From assembly GCA_030765045.1 (NCBI GenBank), contig CM060961.1:35283305-35347304 (forward strand): a stretch of 64,000 nucleotides of DNA, written 5' to 3'. The notes beneath the pieces were generated by a model, which did not search any database, was not told the origin of the DNA, and worked only from the letters and a program-made list of their open reading frames with translations. Origin of the DNA: Tenodera sinensis (lineage: Eukaryota; Arthropoda; Insecta; Mantodea; Mantidae). Shown piece by piece: positions 43,623 through 54,815 of the stretch (position 1 is its first letter; the number at the start of each line of letters is the position of its first letter). Both the position numbers and the translations under genes were made by a program.

Positions 43623-44140
43623 ATATATCCTGCCTTGTCTTCTGTATTTACTGTGCGAGTGCAGGCCAATCACAAGCGTTAGCTCCCAGAATACTAGGTG
43701 AAAGCGAAATGTTCGACACGTTTACATCCACAAACTAGTTCCATTCCCTGAGCAACCTCAACGCAACGTTGTCGACTTACTCCACGTCTAAAGAGCAGCC
43801 CGGATAAGGAAACAAGCACTGGGCTCCAGATCCTTAGTTTTAGTATTTATTGTCTGCAACAGGAAGAACGGACTCTGGTTCCCTCCTCTTCTTGAACGGC
43901 TCATCCCACACACTTAATACCATCTGCAGTATCACCCTCATATATCTCGAAAATGTAACAAAGGTTGAGGAGAATAATGCACATTCGGGCGAGTATATTT
44001 TGTCAGCGAAAAAAAAAAAGTTCTGGTAGCCTATTAGTGCTGTACAAATGCCACTCTCTGGCAAAGTGCTACTTGTGGCACCATGGTGCGGTGTAACTAA
44101 TATCACATTTTACTAATCTTTTACTCTTCGATTTTACATG
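43623..44140. other. unannotated stretch
   Basis: No feature recognised. Confidence 0.35.
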
Positions 44141-44144
44141 CATG

Positions 44145-44410
44145 GAATTACAGCTTCTGTACGTCTTCGAAATGACCACTAAAACTTTTCGGTCGTCTTT
44201 GTGCGATATTTCACGTTAAAAGCTTCGCAGAGGATGTTAACATTAAAGATATGCCTTCTGCTGTGGCGTATCGCGGTTATAGTGGCTATCTTCACCTAAG
44301 AAGCTATTAAATGTTATCACACAATGGTTTTATCATTGCAGGTGAACGTACGAATTTCCTCGCATCACTACGTTTATCATGGTTTATCTTTATACTTCCT
44401 ACTTATTCGC
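44145..44410 (+). repeat. unknown repeat E, copy 1
   Basis: The landmarks AAATGACCACTAAAACTT, GTATCGCGGTTATAG and GTTATCACACAATGG are shared in order with 45470-45700 and, inverted, with 47270-47550. Confidence 0.7.
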
Positions 44411-44639
44411 CTGCATTTGTTGCCGAACTCCACGGCGCAAGACTGACGTGCAGCGAGAGGCAGTTGGACTAGCGTGTGCTAATATGCAGAATAGCAGTAC
44501 AAACAGCCGAAAAGTTCTTACTTACAGGATCTTTATTTTCCAGGGAATAAACTCACTCCTGTATACGGTGCTATTGCCTAACATTTGAATTGCAGATTGT
44601 AAAGTGCAAGCATGAGGGCACGTAATGTTTCATTGGCAT

Positions 44640-44930
44640 TTCTTCGTTTCTTATGAATGTTATTGTTGTATGTTATTATTGTTGTTATTATTGTTCTCGT
44701 TGTTATTGTTACTATTGTTAAAGTTATTATTGTTGTCATTATTATTGTTATTGTTATTGTTATCATCATCATTTTAGTAATTATTATTGCTATTGTTAGA
44801 TTCACATTAGTACTTTTATTATTATTGTGCTCTTACTAGTTTGTTACTATTAATTATATTATTGTTTATTAATCTTTCTCTTGCTATTATCATTATAATA
44901 ATTAGTATTACTTATTATTGCCGTGATCAT
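44640..44930. repeat. TTATTG-type low-complexity tract
   Basis: Imperfect TTATTG/TTGTTA units run for about 290 bases. Open frames across it are Ile/Val/Leu or Ile/Thr runs and are not genes. Confidence 0.85.
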
Positions 44931-45454
44931 AGAAGAGATTGAGGTTATTCCTGAATAAATGATTTAGAAAATTATGAGGATGTTCCGTAAATATCCTTAG
45001 CAACACTTCGCCAATGACGAGGTGTGATGTCATTTTAAAGAAATAAACCTTTGTTTGTGTTTTTCAGTGATGCCAATGTTGCAATTATCTATGGTAGAAA
45101 TACACGATAAACCTTTTAAGAATCGATTGTAAAGTACTATTTTGCCATAAGCTACCGTGTACTGTGTTCATAGATGCCATATGATCGTATTCAAAAACTG
45201 TTTTATTCACGAAATTAAGAATTTTGAAGGGCCACAAAGATCTTGCAGTAGCAACAATAGTTTTGTCATCCGCCATATTTTACAAACCTACAAGTCTTTT
45301 GCCTTTCTCACTAATCGTAAAGTCATGGTTAGATGATGAAAATTAATGTCCGGAAATTAAAAATTCTATGATCAATAGTATCAGTTGAGAATAGCACACA
45401 TTGCTGGCGTGTAACTCAGATGTTTATCACTGATGTCTTAACTCTTCAGGGAAT

Positions 45455-45835
45455 TACATGTTTTGCACCTCTTCTAAATGACCACTAAAACTTATGTTTA
45501 ACCGTTGTGCGGATATTTCAGATTGAAAGCTTGATAGAGCATGTTGACATTAAAGTCTCTGATAAGAAATCCCTTCTGTGACGTATCGAGGTTATAGCGG
45601 CTGTCTTCACCTGGAATGCCATTAAATGTTCTCTTACAATGGTTTATCATTCTAGGTGGACTTTTATTTCCTCGCTCTACCACGTTTATCCTTGAATGTT
45701 ATACTTCCTACTTTTTTCTACACTGATATCGTAAGGTTTTGAGAGTTCCATAAATGTTTTTACACCGTTTCTTCAAGCTGCCTTCTCCACTTGACATGTA
45801 AAACTTGAGCACTGCCTTCGTCTGTCGGAACTTTT
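45455..45835 (+). repeat. unknown repeat E, copy 2
   Basis: Matches copy 1 from AAATGACCACTAAAACTTAT and continues further to TTCTTCAAGCTGCCTTCTCC. It then joins a family M end at about 45838. Confidence 0.7.
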
Positions 45836-45837
45836 CC

Positions 45838-45960
45838 ACAAAAAATACTTTTTTGTTTCAGGGCCCTCGAAGCATGCATTTCAAGTGAAATCTTAGTATT
45901 GAATTTTTGGGTAAATAGAATAGTTTCTCTACCTACTAAGTAAGTTGTATAGAAAGTAAT
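45838..45960 (+). mobile_element. family M end fragment
   Basis: AAAATACTTTTTTGTTTCAG through ATTGAATTTTTGGGTAAAT to GTATAGAAAGTAAT is the microsatellite-side end of the family. Confidence 0.65.
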
Positions 45961-46109
45961 AAAAACACTCGACAATCACAGCCTATATGTACAGTGTTTT
46001 TATACATCGGCGAGCGTCGTGGTAGCAGCACGAAAGGGGCAATATGCGCACTGAAAATCTCGTTCCCCCGATTGAAAGGTGACCCTACTGGTTTCTGCCC
46101 CCTCCCCAT

Positions 46110-46370
46110 GACATGGTACAAGTCCGAGGAGGAATGGTAACCGGTTTCCGAGTCCCGCACTCCCTTGGGAGTACGAACCTAAAGGGGTGGAAGAAGAACT
46201 GGGCGAGTCACCCTCCACTGGGGTGCTTCTAACTGGCAAAATCTGGGGATCCTGCTTCCAGTACTACCCCACTCATGACGGCTATAGTGGACAGAGGTAG
46301 AGGACGCAGCGGCTTGGCGGTAGGCCTTGTCCCGGATAGAACTGTTGGGCCGTGGGGTTAGTTCTTTTGT
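46110..46370 (+). repeat. dispersed GC-rich repeat D, copy 2
   Basis: Aligns with copy 1 at 38085-38185: CCCCACTCATGACGGCTATA, GGACAGAGGTAGAGG, GTCCCGGATAGAACTGTTGG. Confidence 0.55.
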
Positions 46371-46429
46371 TTGTCTTCACTTCATAATGTTTGTATTTTG
46401 TTAAGTGAGTAGGCAATTAAATGCACCTT

Positions 46430-46940
46430 CGGCCTCTGAAGTCCTTCAGCCATCATTTCCTAGGTCTGCCCACCGATCTCCTACCTTTAGGTTAAAATTG
46501 CGTTATTTGGTAGTCTGGTATCTGGCATTGTTTTAGCATGTTCTTTCCACTTTAATTTGAAATCTTCTAACCTTTCATTTATGTTAAAAATTCTTAACTC
46601 TTCTCTTATACTTTCATTTGTTTTAGCTCTCTCTTACTACGTCCCTTCACACTTCTTAAGAATTTCATTCTTGAAACTTATATTTTAATCTGTTGTTTTT
46701 AGCTAGTATCCAAGTCTCACTTCCGTATGCTGGTATAGGTGCAGCCATGACTTTGCAAAACTTTAATTTTGTTTCTAAATGTTCTATTAATTGTTCCATA
46801 GACTCTTTGAAATTTGCATATTTTATTGATCACGTAATATTCCTATCATAACCTGCAACAGTTCTCAAGTAGTTAAAATGGCTCAAGTGTTCTACACCAC
46901 GGTTATTTATACTTATATGTTTTGTTTCCATTTCAGTTAA
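46430..46940 (-). pseudogene. C-terminal remnant of a non-LTR retrotransposon
   Basis: Minus-strand frames give KVMAAPIPAYGSETWILAKN, then (after frame changes) REELRIFNINERLEDFKLKW and MPDTRLPNN, then VGDRWADLGND. The order YGSETW, then IR-EL-I-NI, then W-H and RLP is that of the ORF2 tail of RTE/CR1-like elements. Stops in every block show it is dead. Confidence 0.7.
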
Positions 46941-47011
46941 CTTGACATTAAGACTTGACTTCTAATTTATTGATATGACTAACAAATTAGTAATAAGATG
47001 TATATTTGTGT

Positions 47012-47040
47012 TTCTTTTTTTTTTTTTTTTTTTTTTTTTC
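47012..47040. repeat. poly(T) run of about 27
   Basis: A pure T run. On the minus strand it would be a poly(A) tail. Confidence 0.85.
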
Positions 47041-47154
47041 CTTGCTTTCGTCACGTGAGATGCAAATTTAAAACCCAAGATGTGACGCGACTGAAGGTAA
47101 AACTATTGAAAACGTTGCACAAATTGAACAAGGAACTTTACCAGTTAAAAGACG

Positions 47155-47560
47155 TCGGTACCATGAGCCGTCTCAGCCTCCTCAAGGTTTACGGTTCCAG
47201 GTGGAGAAGGCAACTTGAAGAGGCGCTGTAAAAGGATATTTATGGAGCTTTCCAAAGGTTACGAGTGTAGAAAAGAAAAGTAGAAAGTGCAACATTCAAG
47301 GATAAACCAGAATTAATGTGACATGCGAGGAAATATCAGTCTACTTACAATGATAAAAGCGTTGTACGAGAATATTTAATAGCTTTCCTGGTGAAAATGG
47401 CGACCATAACCGCGATACGTCACAGAGAAGATATATTATCAGAGAGTTTAATGTTAACAGGCTCTGTGAAGTCTTTAAAGCAAAAATCTCGCAACATCGG
47501 CCGATAAGTTTAAGTGATCATTTCAAAGACGTGCAAAATCTGTAATTTACTGCATATAAA
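47155..47560 (-). repeat. unknown repeat E, copy 3 (inverted)
   Basis: Its reverse complement matches copy 2 over its length (TATTTCCTCGCATG, CTTCAAGTTGCCTTCTCCAC, GTGACGTATCGCGGTTAT). Copies 2 and 3 form a large inverted pair around 45.8-47.2 kb. Confidence 0.7.
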
Positions 47561-48040
47561 ATCGAAGAGAAAACACATCAGTGTTAAAGATCTTAGTTAC
47601 ATGCTGCTAAGTGAAGATACATCTGTGCCAAAAACAAATGAGTCATCTCCAGATTCTATGTGTCGATCGTAGAGCTTCGTGTATCTTCGTAAAAGCTGCG
47701 TTTACAACGCACATGAAATAATTGTATAAACGGTCTGCAAGTGACAGCACAATGGTTAACTTACGAGTACTGCAAACAAAAAAGAATTGCGTTACGATGT
47801 CCGAGAAGTTAAAAGGCATTGCTTTCACTCATAAATTCCTAGGTTCAATTCCCGTGTGACTTGTGGATTATTTTTGTTTGTTAGTTTTATGACTGGATAT
47901 GTAGAATATAATATTCCATTAGTATAACTTTCAAATTATGAGTTTATCTGTGAACACAAAAATGTAATTATTCTACTAACAGTTGTATTAAATAAATAAA
48001 ACTCGTATATGTAAAATAACTATCTTCTAAAACAAAAACT

Positions 48041-48737
48041 AAAAATCTGATGTGTCACACTCACATGACTTTCTCTACTCTTGTACTAACCATTCTTACA
48101 AAGTCATATATCTTCGTGTTAGTTGAGATAAGCTTTTGTACAAATTATCTTATTGCTTATTTCCTTATAGGTACAAGGGGAATATTAGAATACAGTAGGC
48201 TTTGAGCGATAGTCAAATCTTTTAAATCTTTGAGATTCTGTTCTCTTTGCAAACTTATATAAAAAAAGAACAACGATATTCCATTTCACGAAAGAAAGTT
48301 TTCCGAAACTCACACACATAACAAGGAATATCTCCGAAATGGTTAACCCTACACGAAAATTTATTGAGACATAAATTGTGTATTTTAGCAACATCTACAT
48401 TATTTCTATAGTATGATTTGGCCTATCTCTAACGGTTACCAGTTATGCAAAAGTCATCCAGAGTAAATACGACTACGGGGCTATAGCCAGAAAATTCAAG
48501 TTATACATTTAATTTGCCATAGGAATATCTCAAACATATGGCAATTTAATCAAAATCGTGTCATTTTCAAGAAAATAAAAATGTGCGAAAAATTTTCTAT
48601 ATAAAAGGTAGCTTAGGGTAGGTCTACTTTCTTCAAAATCTTCTTGTCACATCCTTGGAAGACATTAAACTTAAATACCAATTTTAGTTTTTAACCGACT
48701 TTTTGTTTTTTAGTTATGTTGTCCACAGACACACAGT

Positions 48738-48814
<77 letters not shown>

Positions 48815-48823
48815 TCTTGGATG
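48041..48823 (+). mobile_element. family M copy ending in its CA tract
   Basis: From ATCTGATGTGTCACACTCAC to the CA tract (48738-48812). The last about 90 bases of the family are missing. Confidence 0.8.
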
Positions 48824-48825
48824 AA

Positions 48826-49370
48826 ATATACAGATGTAGAAGTAATAAGTTTTCGTATGAATAGTGCATAAAGAAGGTCATGCAATTGCAGATCATACAG
48901 CAGATGTTATCATGCAGGAGATGCTGTGAAACATGCAAACAATGGAGAGACTAATAGGTCGTTTACATAAGCAATTGCTTGAAGAAGACATCAAGCTGAG
49001 GTGACCCATGCACTAATGACCACAAAGAGGATAAACTCCAAGTAAGATTAACGCTGCTAATGCTAGTGCACGCTACAATACACCTGGTACTGTACAACTT
49101 ATGCAACATTCATCAATGCCCTCCAGCTTTGCCACAACTTTCCACTTGGCGAGCTTTGACGCTAGAGAAATACGATGCTTTGGCTTTAATTGAATCAAAG
49201 GCAGAAATACGACAGCCCTTAACCGCATTGTGAACCTTCTGTTGTCCTTGGGGGATGGGATGAGATAAGGCAGCGTTAAGGGTTTTAAAATATCTAATGA
49301 CCTTCTCAACCCACTCTAGTACAAAATACTTCAAACCCCTTATTCTTCTATATACTTCATGTTATGTCAT
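48826..49370. other. unannotated stretch
   Basis: No feature recognised. Confidence 0.35.
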
Positions 49371-49374
49371 GGTT

Positions 49375-50325
49375 TTAAAATTCAGTTCTCTTTATACGTC
49401 CAGGACATATAGAACTAATAACAACTTCTCATTTGAGGAAATTTTAAGTATTGAAAAATTCAAACAATGATAAGGAATATCTCGGAAATGGTTCGCTACA
49501 CAAAGAAAGCATTCGATATAAATTGTATGTGTTAATGAGATCTCTATTTCTTATACAATAAAATTTTGTCCGTTTTATGGTTTACTAGTTATGCCAAAGC
49601 CATCCCGGTTGAAGAGATCTTATGAGGACATTGCCAGAAAATTCAATATACATCTCTATTTCATTTCCTAGAAAATATCATAACATGTATTATTATAACT
49701 AGAATTGTTATTGGCATTTTGAGAAAATCAAAAATTTTAGAGAAATGTTCAATATATGGGGTAGTCTGGTAGTCTGGGTTGGGGTTTATTTTCTTGAAAA
49801 AGGTGTCGCATTCTCTCTCTCACAGACAGACACACAGACAGACGCACACATGGAGAGAGGCAGAGACCTTTTTTTAACAATCACTTTCCTTCCGTCCTTC
49901 CTTATTTCCTTCCTCCTTTCTCTCCCCTTCTCCCCTTCTCCCCTTCTCCCCTTCTCCCCTTCTCCCCTTCTCCCCTTCTCCCCCTCTCTCCCTCTCTCCC
50001 TCTCTCCCTCTCTCCTTATCTCCTTATCTCCTTATCTCCTTATCTCCTTATCTCCTTATCTCCTTATCTCCTTCTCTCCTTCCCTCCTTCCCTCCGTCCC
50101 TCCTTCCCTCCTTCCCTCCTTCTATCCTTCCCTCCTTCCCTCCTTCCCTCCTTCCCTCCTTCTCTGCTTCTCTCTTTCTCCCTTTCTCCCTTTCTCCCTT
50201 TCTCTCTTACTCTCTTTCTCTCTTTCTCTCTTTCTCTCTTTCTTTCTCTCTTTCCTTCTTTTTTTAATTCAGGGAATCTCATAACATATTTCCGATGAAA
50301 CCTTAAAATGGAATTTTTGGATCTT
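49375..50325 (+). mobile_element. family M, degenerate copy with expanded pyrimidine tract
   Basis: The landmarks TAAGGAATATCTCGGAAATG, AAAGCCATCCCGGTT and the end ACATATTTCCGATGAAACCT are recognisable. Where other copies have CA or GT tracts, this one has CA-like CAGACAGACACACAGACAGA followed by a 380-base C/T tract. Confidence 0.65.
49883..50262. repeat. polypyrimidine tract (CTCCCCTT / CTCCTTAT / CCTCCTTC units)
   Basis: Successive blocks of 8-base C/T units: CTCCCCTT, then CTCTCCCT, TCTCCTTA, TCCCTCCT and TTCTCTCT. One strand is almost pure pyrimidine, a potential triplex-forming (H-DNA) stretch. Confidence 0.9.
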
Positions 50326-50456
50326 ATCTTGTCTGCCACGGTAGCTTATTGTGCGGAAAATCCCGAGGCCAGCCGACCACAGAGCCTCTCCTCAGCTGAA
50401 CGCAGTATTTTTTGGTTTTATTGAAATGATTCAACAGCAGGTGTTATTGTTGTGGT

Positions 50457-51185
50457 CACCTCGGCCTCCGCCCCCGCCTCCGCCCCCGCCTCCGCCCCCG
50501 TCCTCGCCCCCGTCCCCGCCCCCGTCCCCGTCCCCGTCCCCGTCCCGGTCCCCGTCCCGGTCCCCGTCTCGGTCCCCGTCTCGGTCCCCGTCTCGGTCTC
50601 CGTCTCCGTCTCCGTCTCCCTCACCGTCACCGTCACCGTCACCGTCCCAGTCACCGTCACCGTTCCCGTCACCGTTCCCGTCCCCGTCACCGTCCCCGTC
50701 ACCGTCACCGTCCCCGTCACCGTCACAGTCCCCGTTCCCGTTCCCTTCACCGTCCCCGTCCCCGTTCCCGTCCCAGTCACCGTCCCCGTCACCGTCACCG
50801 TCCCCGTCACCGTCACCGTCCCCGTTCCCGTTCCCGTCACCGTCCCCGTCCCCGTCCCCGTCACCGTCCCCGTCACCTATTCCGTCCCCGTCCCCGTCAC
50901 CGTCACCGATCCCGTCCCCGTCCCCTTCACCGTCACCGTCACCGTCCCCGTCACCGTCCCCGTCCCCGTTCCCGTCCCCGTCACCGTCCCCGTTCCCTTC
51001 ACCGTCCCGTCCCCGTTCCCGTCCCCGTCACCGTCACCGTCCCCGTCACCGTCACCGTCCCCGTTCCCGTTCCCGTCACCGTCCCCGTCCCCGTCACCGT
51101 CCCCGTCACCGTCCCCGTCACCTATTCCGTCCCCGTCCCCGATCCCGTCCCCGTCCCCGTCACCGTCACCGTCACCGTCCCCCTT
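50457..51185. repeat. hexanucleotide minisatellite (CCGTCA/CCGTCC/CCGTTC)
   Basis: About 730 bases of CCGNNN hexamers, mostly CCGTCC and CCGTCA, beginning with CCGCCC-type units. Larger segments reappear: TTCCCGTTCCCGTCACCGTC occurs near 50826 and 51062, and CACCTATTCCGTCCCCGTCC near 50873 and 51119, indicating block duplication of about 240 bp. The plus strand is pyrimidine-rich and G-poor. Frames across it give Ser-Pro, Pro-Val-Thr or Gly-Thr runs and are not genes. Confidence 0.93.
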
Positions 51186-51209
51186 ATCGTCTTCGTCATA
51201 GTCATCGTC

Positions 51210-51229
51210 ATCGTCATCATCATTATTAC

Positions 51230-51323
<94 letters not shown>

Positions 51324-51324
51324 T
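51210..51324. repeat. ATT trinucleotide microsatellite (about 33 units)
   Basis: After TCATCATCATT, more than 30 uninterrupted TTA/ATT units follow directly on the hexamer block. Confidence 0.95.
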
Positions 51325-51479
51325 TGGAAAAAGAAGAGCGGCCTCTATGGACGTATGCACCACGAATAAAATAGATATATTGTGCTCTATTCATTTAAAT
51401 GTCCAAGATCTTCGTTTTCTTCGAAACTTCCTTGATTGAGGTGTTTAACCCTGAAGACTGAGCGCATCACAATCACGTG

Positions 51480-51740
51480 ATAGATGAGAGAATCTCATTC
51501 TCTTTGCTGGTATTGGATAACATGCACTGATTAAATTTCCTGGACACAGTCTGTAAATTATTTCACAATCTAAATAAATTCTCCATAATTTTGCAAAGCT
51601 CAGAAACTTAAGAGTCAGATAAGACCTACTGTACGAAAATGGTAGAGCTCGTTAAAGCACACAATTTGTGGTATTTAGCATTTCAGAAATATCAGTAACT
51701 GTTGTATATATTTTACATTAATTTATTATACATTTTTCGA
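51480..51740 (-). mobile_element. family M, degenerate fragment
   Basis: AAACTTAAGAGTCAGATAAG and TAAAGCACACAATTTGTGG resemble the minus-oriented middle of the family. Confidence 0.4.
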
Positions 51741-51837
51741 AGTATTAACTCAACGTTCTCTTGTTTCTGCTGGTAATAAAAAAGTGTGCTGATTAAAGGT
51801 AAGTTTGTATCCCTCTTGTACCTACAATGTAATGAGG

Positions 51838-52110
51838 TATGGTAGTGAAGGGGGACACCTCGCCTACTACCATCCGGCGCGGATCTATAGCAGCCTATCG
51901 CCCCCTTGGGAAGGAGAGACGAGGTGAAGGAAAGCCACAAAGGAACACAGCGCTACAAGGACGTGCAGATGTGCTTAAAGTTGATGGAGTGCCAATGGGC
52001 ATCTGAGCTCCTCGCCCGTACCCAGAGACGGTGTTGGACCTCAAGATCCAGTCAGCGGCACACAGCTACCACAGTAGGACCGAGGGAGCAATACCGTCCT
52101 CTTTGTAAGC
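51838..52110. repeat. possible SINE-like segment
   Basis: GGGGGACACCTCGCCTACTA shares its first 13 bases with GGGGGACACCTCGACTCACC at 62258, and both lie in GC-richer islands. No tRNA-like head is clear here. Confidence 0.3.
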
Positions 52111-52119
52111 CCAAAAGCT

Positions 52120-52760
52120 AAAAAAAAATAACACATATTTGAAAAAAAGTATAAGTATTGGCTAATTCAAACAAATAACCAAGAATATCTCGGAAATTGT
52201 GCACTTAAGAGAAAAAAGTTCAAACTATGACTTAGAATCACCCTTTGGTGTCCGTCACTGGTTCTTGACTGCCTGGTGTTTGTATACGTCACAGGGAAGA
52301 AATGAAGTATTTTCGTATTATAAGATGCTGCGATTTACCCAGATGGGTCATATATTACTTATTTTGCCTAATCGAGTGGAAGCAAAGGACACATTGACAT
52401 GCACGTGCTGAATTTCCTGGGATTTTGCTTCATCCAGAACTCGTCACTTGTCTGCTGTAGCAGACGCATCCGTAATTCTGAACTGACGTCAGAGGGAACA
52501 TTTAAAATTCATGACACTTAACCACTGGTAATTTGAAGACAGCTAGGCACGGCTTTCTCTATCTTTCATATGCCTGCTTTTGTTTATTTCTGTGTTGAAG
52601 CTTGCTTCAACAGTTATATGGAAGTGTGTTAAAAATATTATGTTTCTCCTCGTAAACATTATCTTTTGCTTTCTCTACGTCTCTCTGTCTCTGTCTGTTT
52701 GTCTATCTGCCTATCTCTCTCTCTCTCTCATTCTCTCCCAGTACTTATACTAACCAGAGG
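52120..52760. other. mostly unannotated; weak family M piece and TC tract
   Basis: About 52150-52215 (AAGTATAAGTATTG, then AGAATATCTCGGAAATTG) is a weak plus-oriented M relic. About 52675-52735 is a TCTG/TC-rich tract. Confidence 0.4.
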
Positions 52761-52764
52761 AAGT

Positions 52765-52921
52765 AAACCTTTCACACAAAAATTTTATACTGACATTTCA
52801 CCTGAAATACATAATTTGACAGATTCTAAATCCAAAAAATAACAAGAATTTTTAATAAAAGGTTTATGTATGTGCGCATGCATGCGTCTGTCTGTGTCTC
52901 TGGGAACAGCATAACTCAAAA
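52765..52921 (-). mobile_element. family M, end fragment in minus orientation
   Basis: AGAGGAAGTAAACC through GGGAACAGCATAACTCAAAA. It is directly joined to the next copy in opposite orientation. Confidence 0.6.
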
Positions 52922-53560
52922 ATCTCATGTCTTGCACTCACATGACTTTCTCTACCCTGGTACTAATCTACTTCATGTTAGTTGAGATAAACATTTACAA
53001 AAATTATCTCATTGCTAATTTCCTTGTAGGTGCAAGGGGAATGCGAGAATACAGTAGGCTTTGAGCGACAGTCAAATCTTTTAAAAGTTTTCAAATTCCC
53101 TTCCTTTTGCATGGCTAAGGTATAAAAAATGAAAAACGATCTTCTATTTGTGGAAAGTATAAGTATTGCAAAATTAACAAAAGTAACAAGGAATTTCTCC
53201 GAAATGGTTCACTCCACAAAAAAATTCATTTAGACATTTATTGTATTTTTTTAACGAGAACTACATTTTTACAGTTTATCAGTTATGCAAGTCATCAAGA
53301 ATAAACAGCACTCCATAGGCTATAGACAGAAAATTCAAAATATACATTTAATTTGTCATAAAATAGGTTAATATATGGCATTTTAATTAAAATTGTACCA
53401 GCCGTTTTCGAGAAAATCAAAATTTTCGAAAAATTTTCCATGTTAAGATAGTTTAGGGTGAAGGAACTTTCTCAAAATCTTTGTGTCGCATCCTTGAACT
53501 ATATTAAAATTAAATTTCAACTTTGGTTTTTAACGACTTTTCGTTTTTGTCTTATGCTGT

Positions 53561-53636
<76 letters not shown>

Positions 53637-53712
53637 CGTTTTGTATTTAGGAGCGTTAAAACATATATTTCCGTTGAAATCTTGATATCGAAATCTTGGG
53701 TGGACTTCTTGG
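52922..53712 (+). mobile_element. family M, near full-length copy
   Basis: Starts ATCTCATGTCTTGCACTCAC at the junction with the preceding inverted fragment and runs to ATCGAAATCTTGGGTGGA. The CA tract is at 53564-53634. Confidence 0.8.
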
Positions 53713-53727
53713 GAGCACTTCTGAACA

Positions 53728-53785
53728 AACTTTTCTTCTTCTTCTTCTGCTTCTTCTTCTTCTTCGTCTTCTTCTTCTATTTAAA
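53728..53785. repeat. TTC trinucleotide repeat
   Basis: Imperfect TTC units interrupted by TGC and GTC, right after the family M copy. Confidence 0.85.
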
Positions 53786-53789
53786 CAAA

Positions 53790-54600
53790 AAGCAATGCAG
53801 CCAATTGCTAAAATAAAACTCACTACTTATCATTTCAAATGCAATTTTAAGAGGTTGCATATCTTCCATATTAAGATACCAAAACGAATGTTAACAAATT
53901 GTCACAACCTTTCGTTGTCAAACTTTGATGCGCTGCAGCGTCCAAACTGTGGATTTACGGGAAGAGGTTCTTATTTGAAAATGGATCAGTTTGTCATCCC
54001 GCACAACATACTAAGCGTTGTCGGTATTTTTAGGACACCCACTATATAAAAATAAGCTTTTTTAAGAATACTTTGTACAAGTGTGAGTAGAGATTGTCAA
54101 GTGAATGAACACTAAGTATTCTTTCATCTTTTTTATTGATGCCTTGTGGATTGAAGCAGTGCATTCTGCGGGACAGGCTATGTTAGAATATTTGAGATAG
54201 TAAGATTAACGCTAGCAGCATGATAAACGCAGCCAGAACATTTAAGACAGGGATATTGGCAGTGAAGGAAAGGGATGTAAGGGTTGTGGGCCTCGAGGCT
54301 CGACAAAGGGACTAACAAAGGACTAGGTGGAAAGGCTCGTCACTAACCTCTGCTATAAAGAGGGAACTTCTACAGCTACTTGTAAAGCCGATATACCCAG
54401 ACAGTTGAATTCTCTTAAACACAAAAGGCACATAGAAAAACATACAACTGGCCAGAGAGAAATGAAATATCAAACACGGCAGAAGGAATTTAAATTATGG
54501 AGAAGTAAACATTCCTGAATAATACTCTGATTAAGGAGTCGATCAGCACACTGGCGACGAGATGCGTGTACTTCTAAAATTACAGTGAACAAATGGTGAG
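53790..54600. other. unannotated stretch
   Basis: No gene or repeat recognised; short frames show no domain. Confidence 0.35.
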
Positions 54601-54604
54601 ACTC

Positions 54605-54815
54605 CTGGCTGCGTAAAGGAAACAGAATTTCAAAGTCTTTATATAGCGACCAGCTCTAAAAGATTTGACTATCGCTCAAAGCCTACTGTATTCTCATTTT
54701 TCTCTTGCACCTACAAGGACATCAGCAATAATATTATTTCTACAAATGTTTATCTCGGCTAACACGAAGAAGACAGAGGAATAGTTCGTACAAGAGTAGA
54801 TAGAAGTGATTAAAC
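54605..54815 (-). mobile_element. family M, terminal fragment
   Basis: AAAAGATTTGACTATCGCTC through GCTAACACGAAGAAGACAGA to ACAAGAGTAGATAGAAGTG. Confidence 0.7.

Noticed and set aside
43616..43669. N-terminal residues of the 208-codon frame at 43043-43669 as part of a hAT gene
   Set aside because: These bases lie outside the 8-bp target duplication, so they are host flank read in frame by chance.
44578..44839. Ile/Thr and Ile/Val run frames
   Set aside because: Translation of the TTATTG tract on both strands.
49745..50284. 180-codon Ser/Leu/Pro-rich frame and its Arg/Glu/Lys-rich antisense
   Set aside because: Produced by the polypyrimidine tract inside a family M copy.
50351..51439. Long open frames (over 240 codons) of Ser-Pro, Pro-Val-Thr and Gly-Thr repeats
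   Set aside because: They are translations of the hexamer and ATT arrays. Several frames on both strands are open simply because the repeat lacks stops.
53458..53816. His-Thr repeat proteins at CA tracts (also at 23456, 61008 and 21050)
   Set aside because: Frames through CA/GT microsatellites, not genes.
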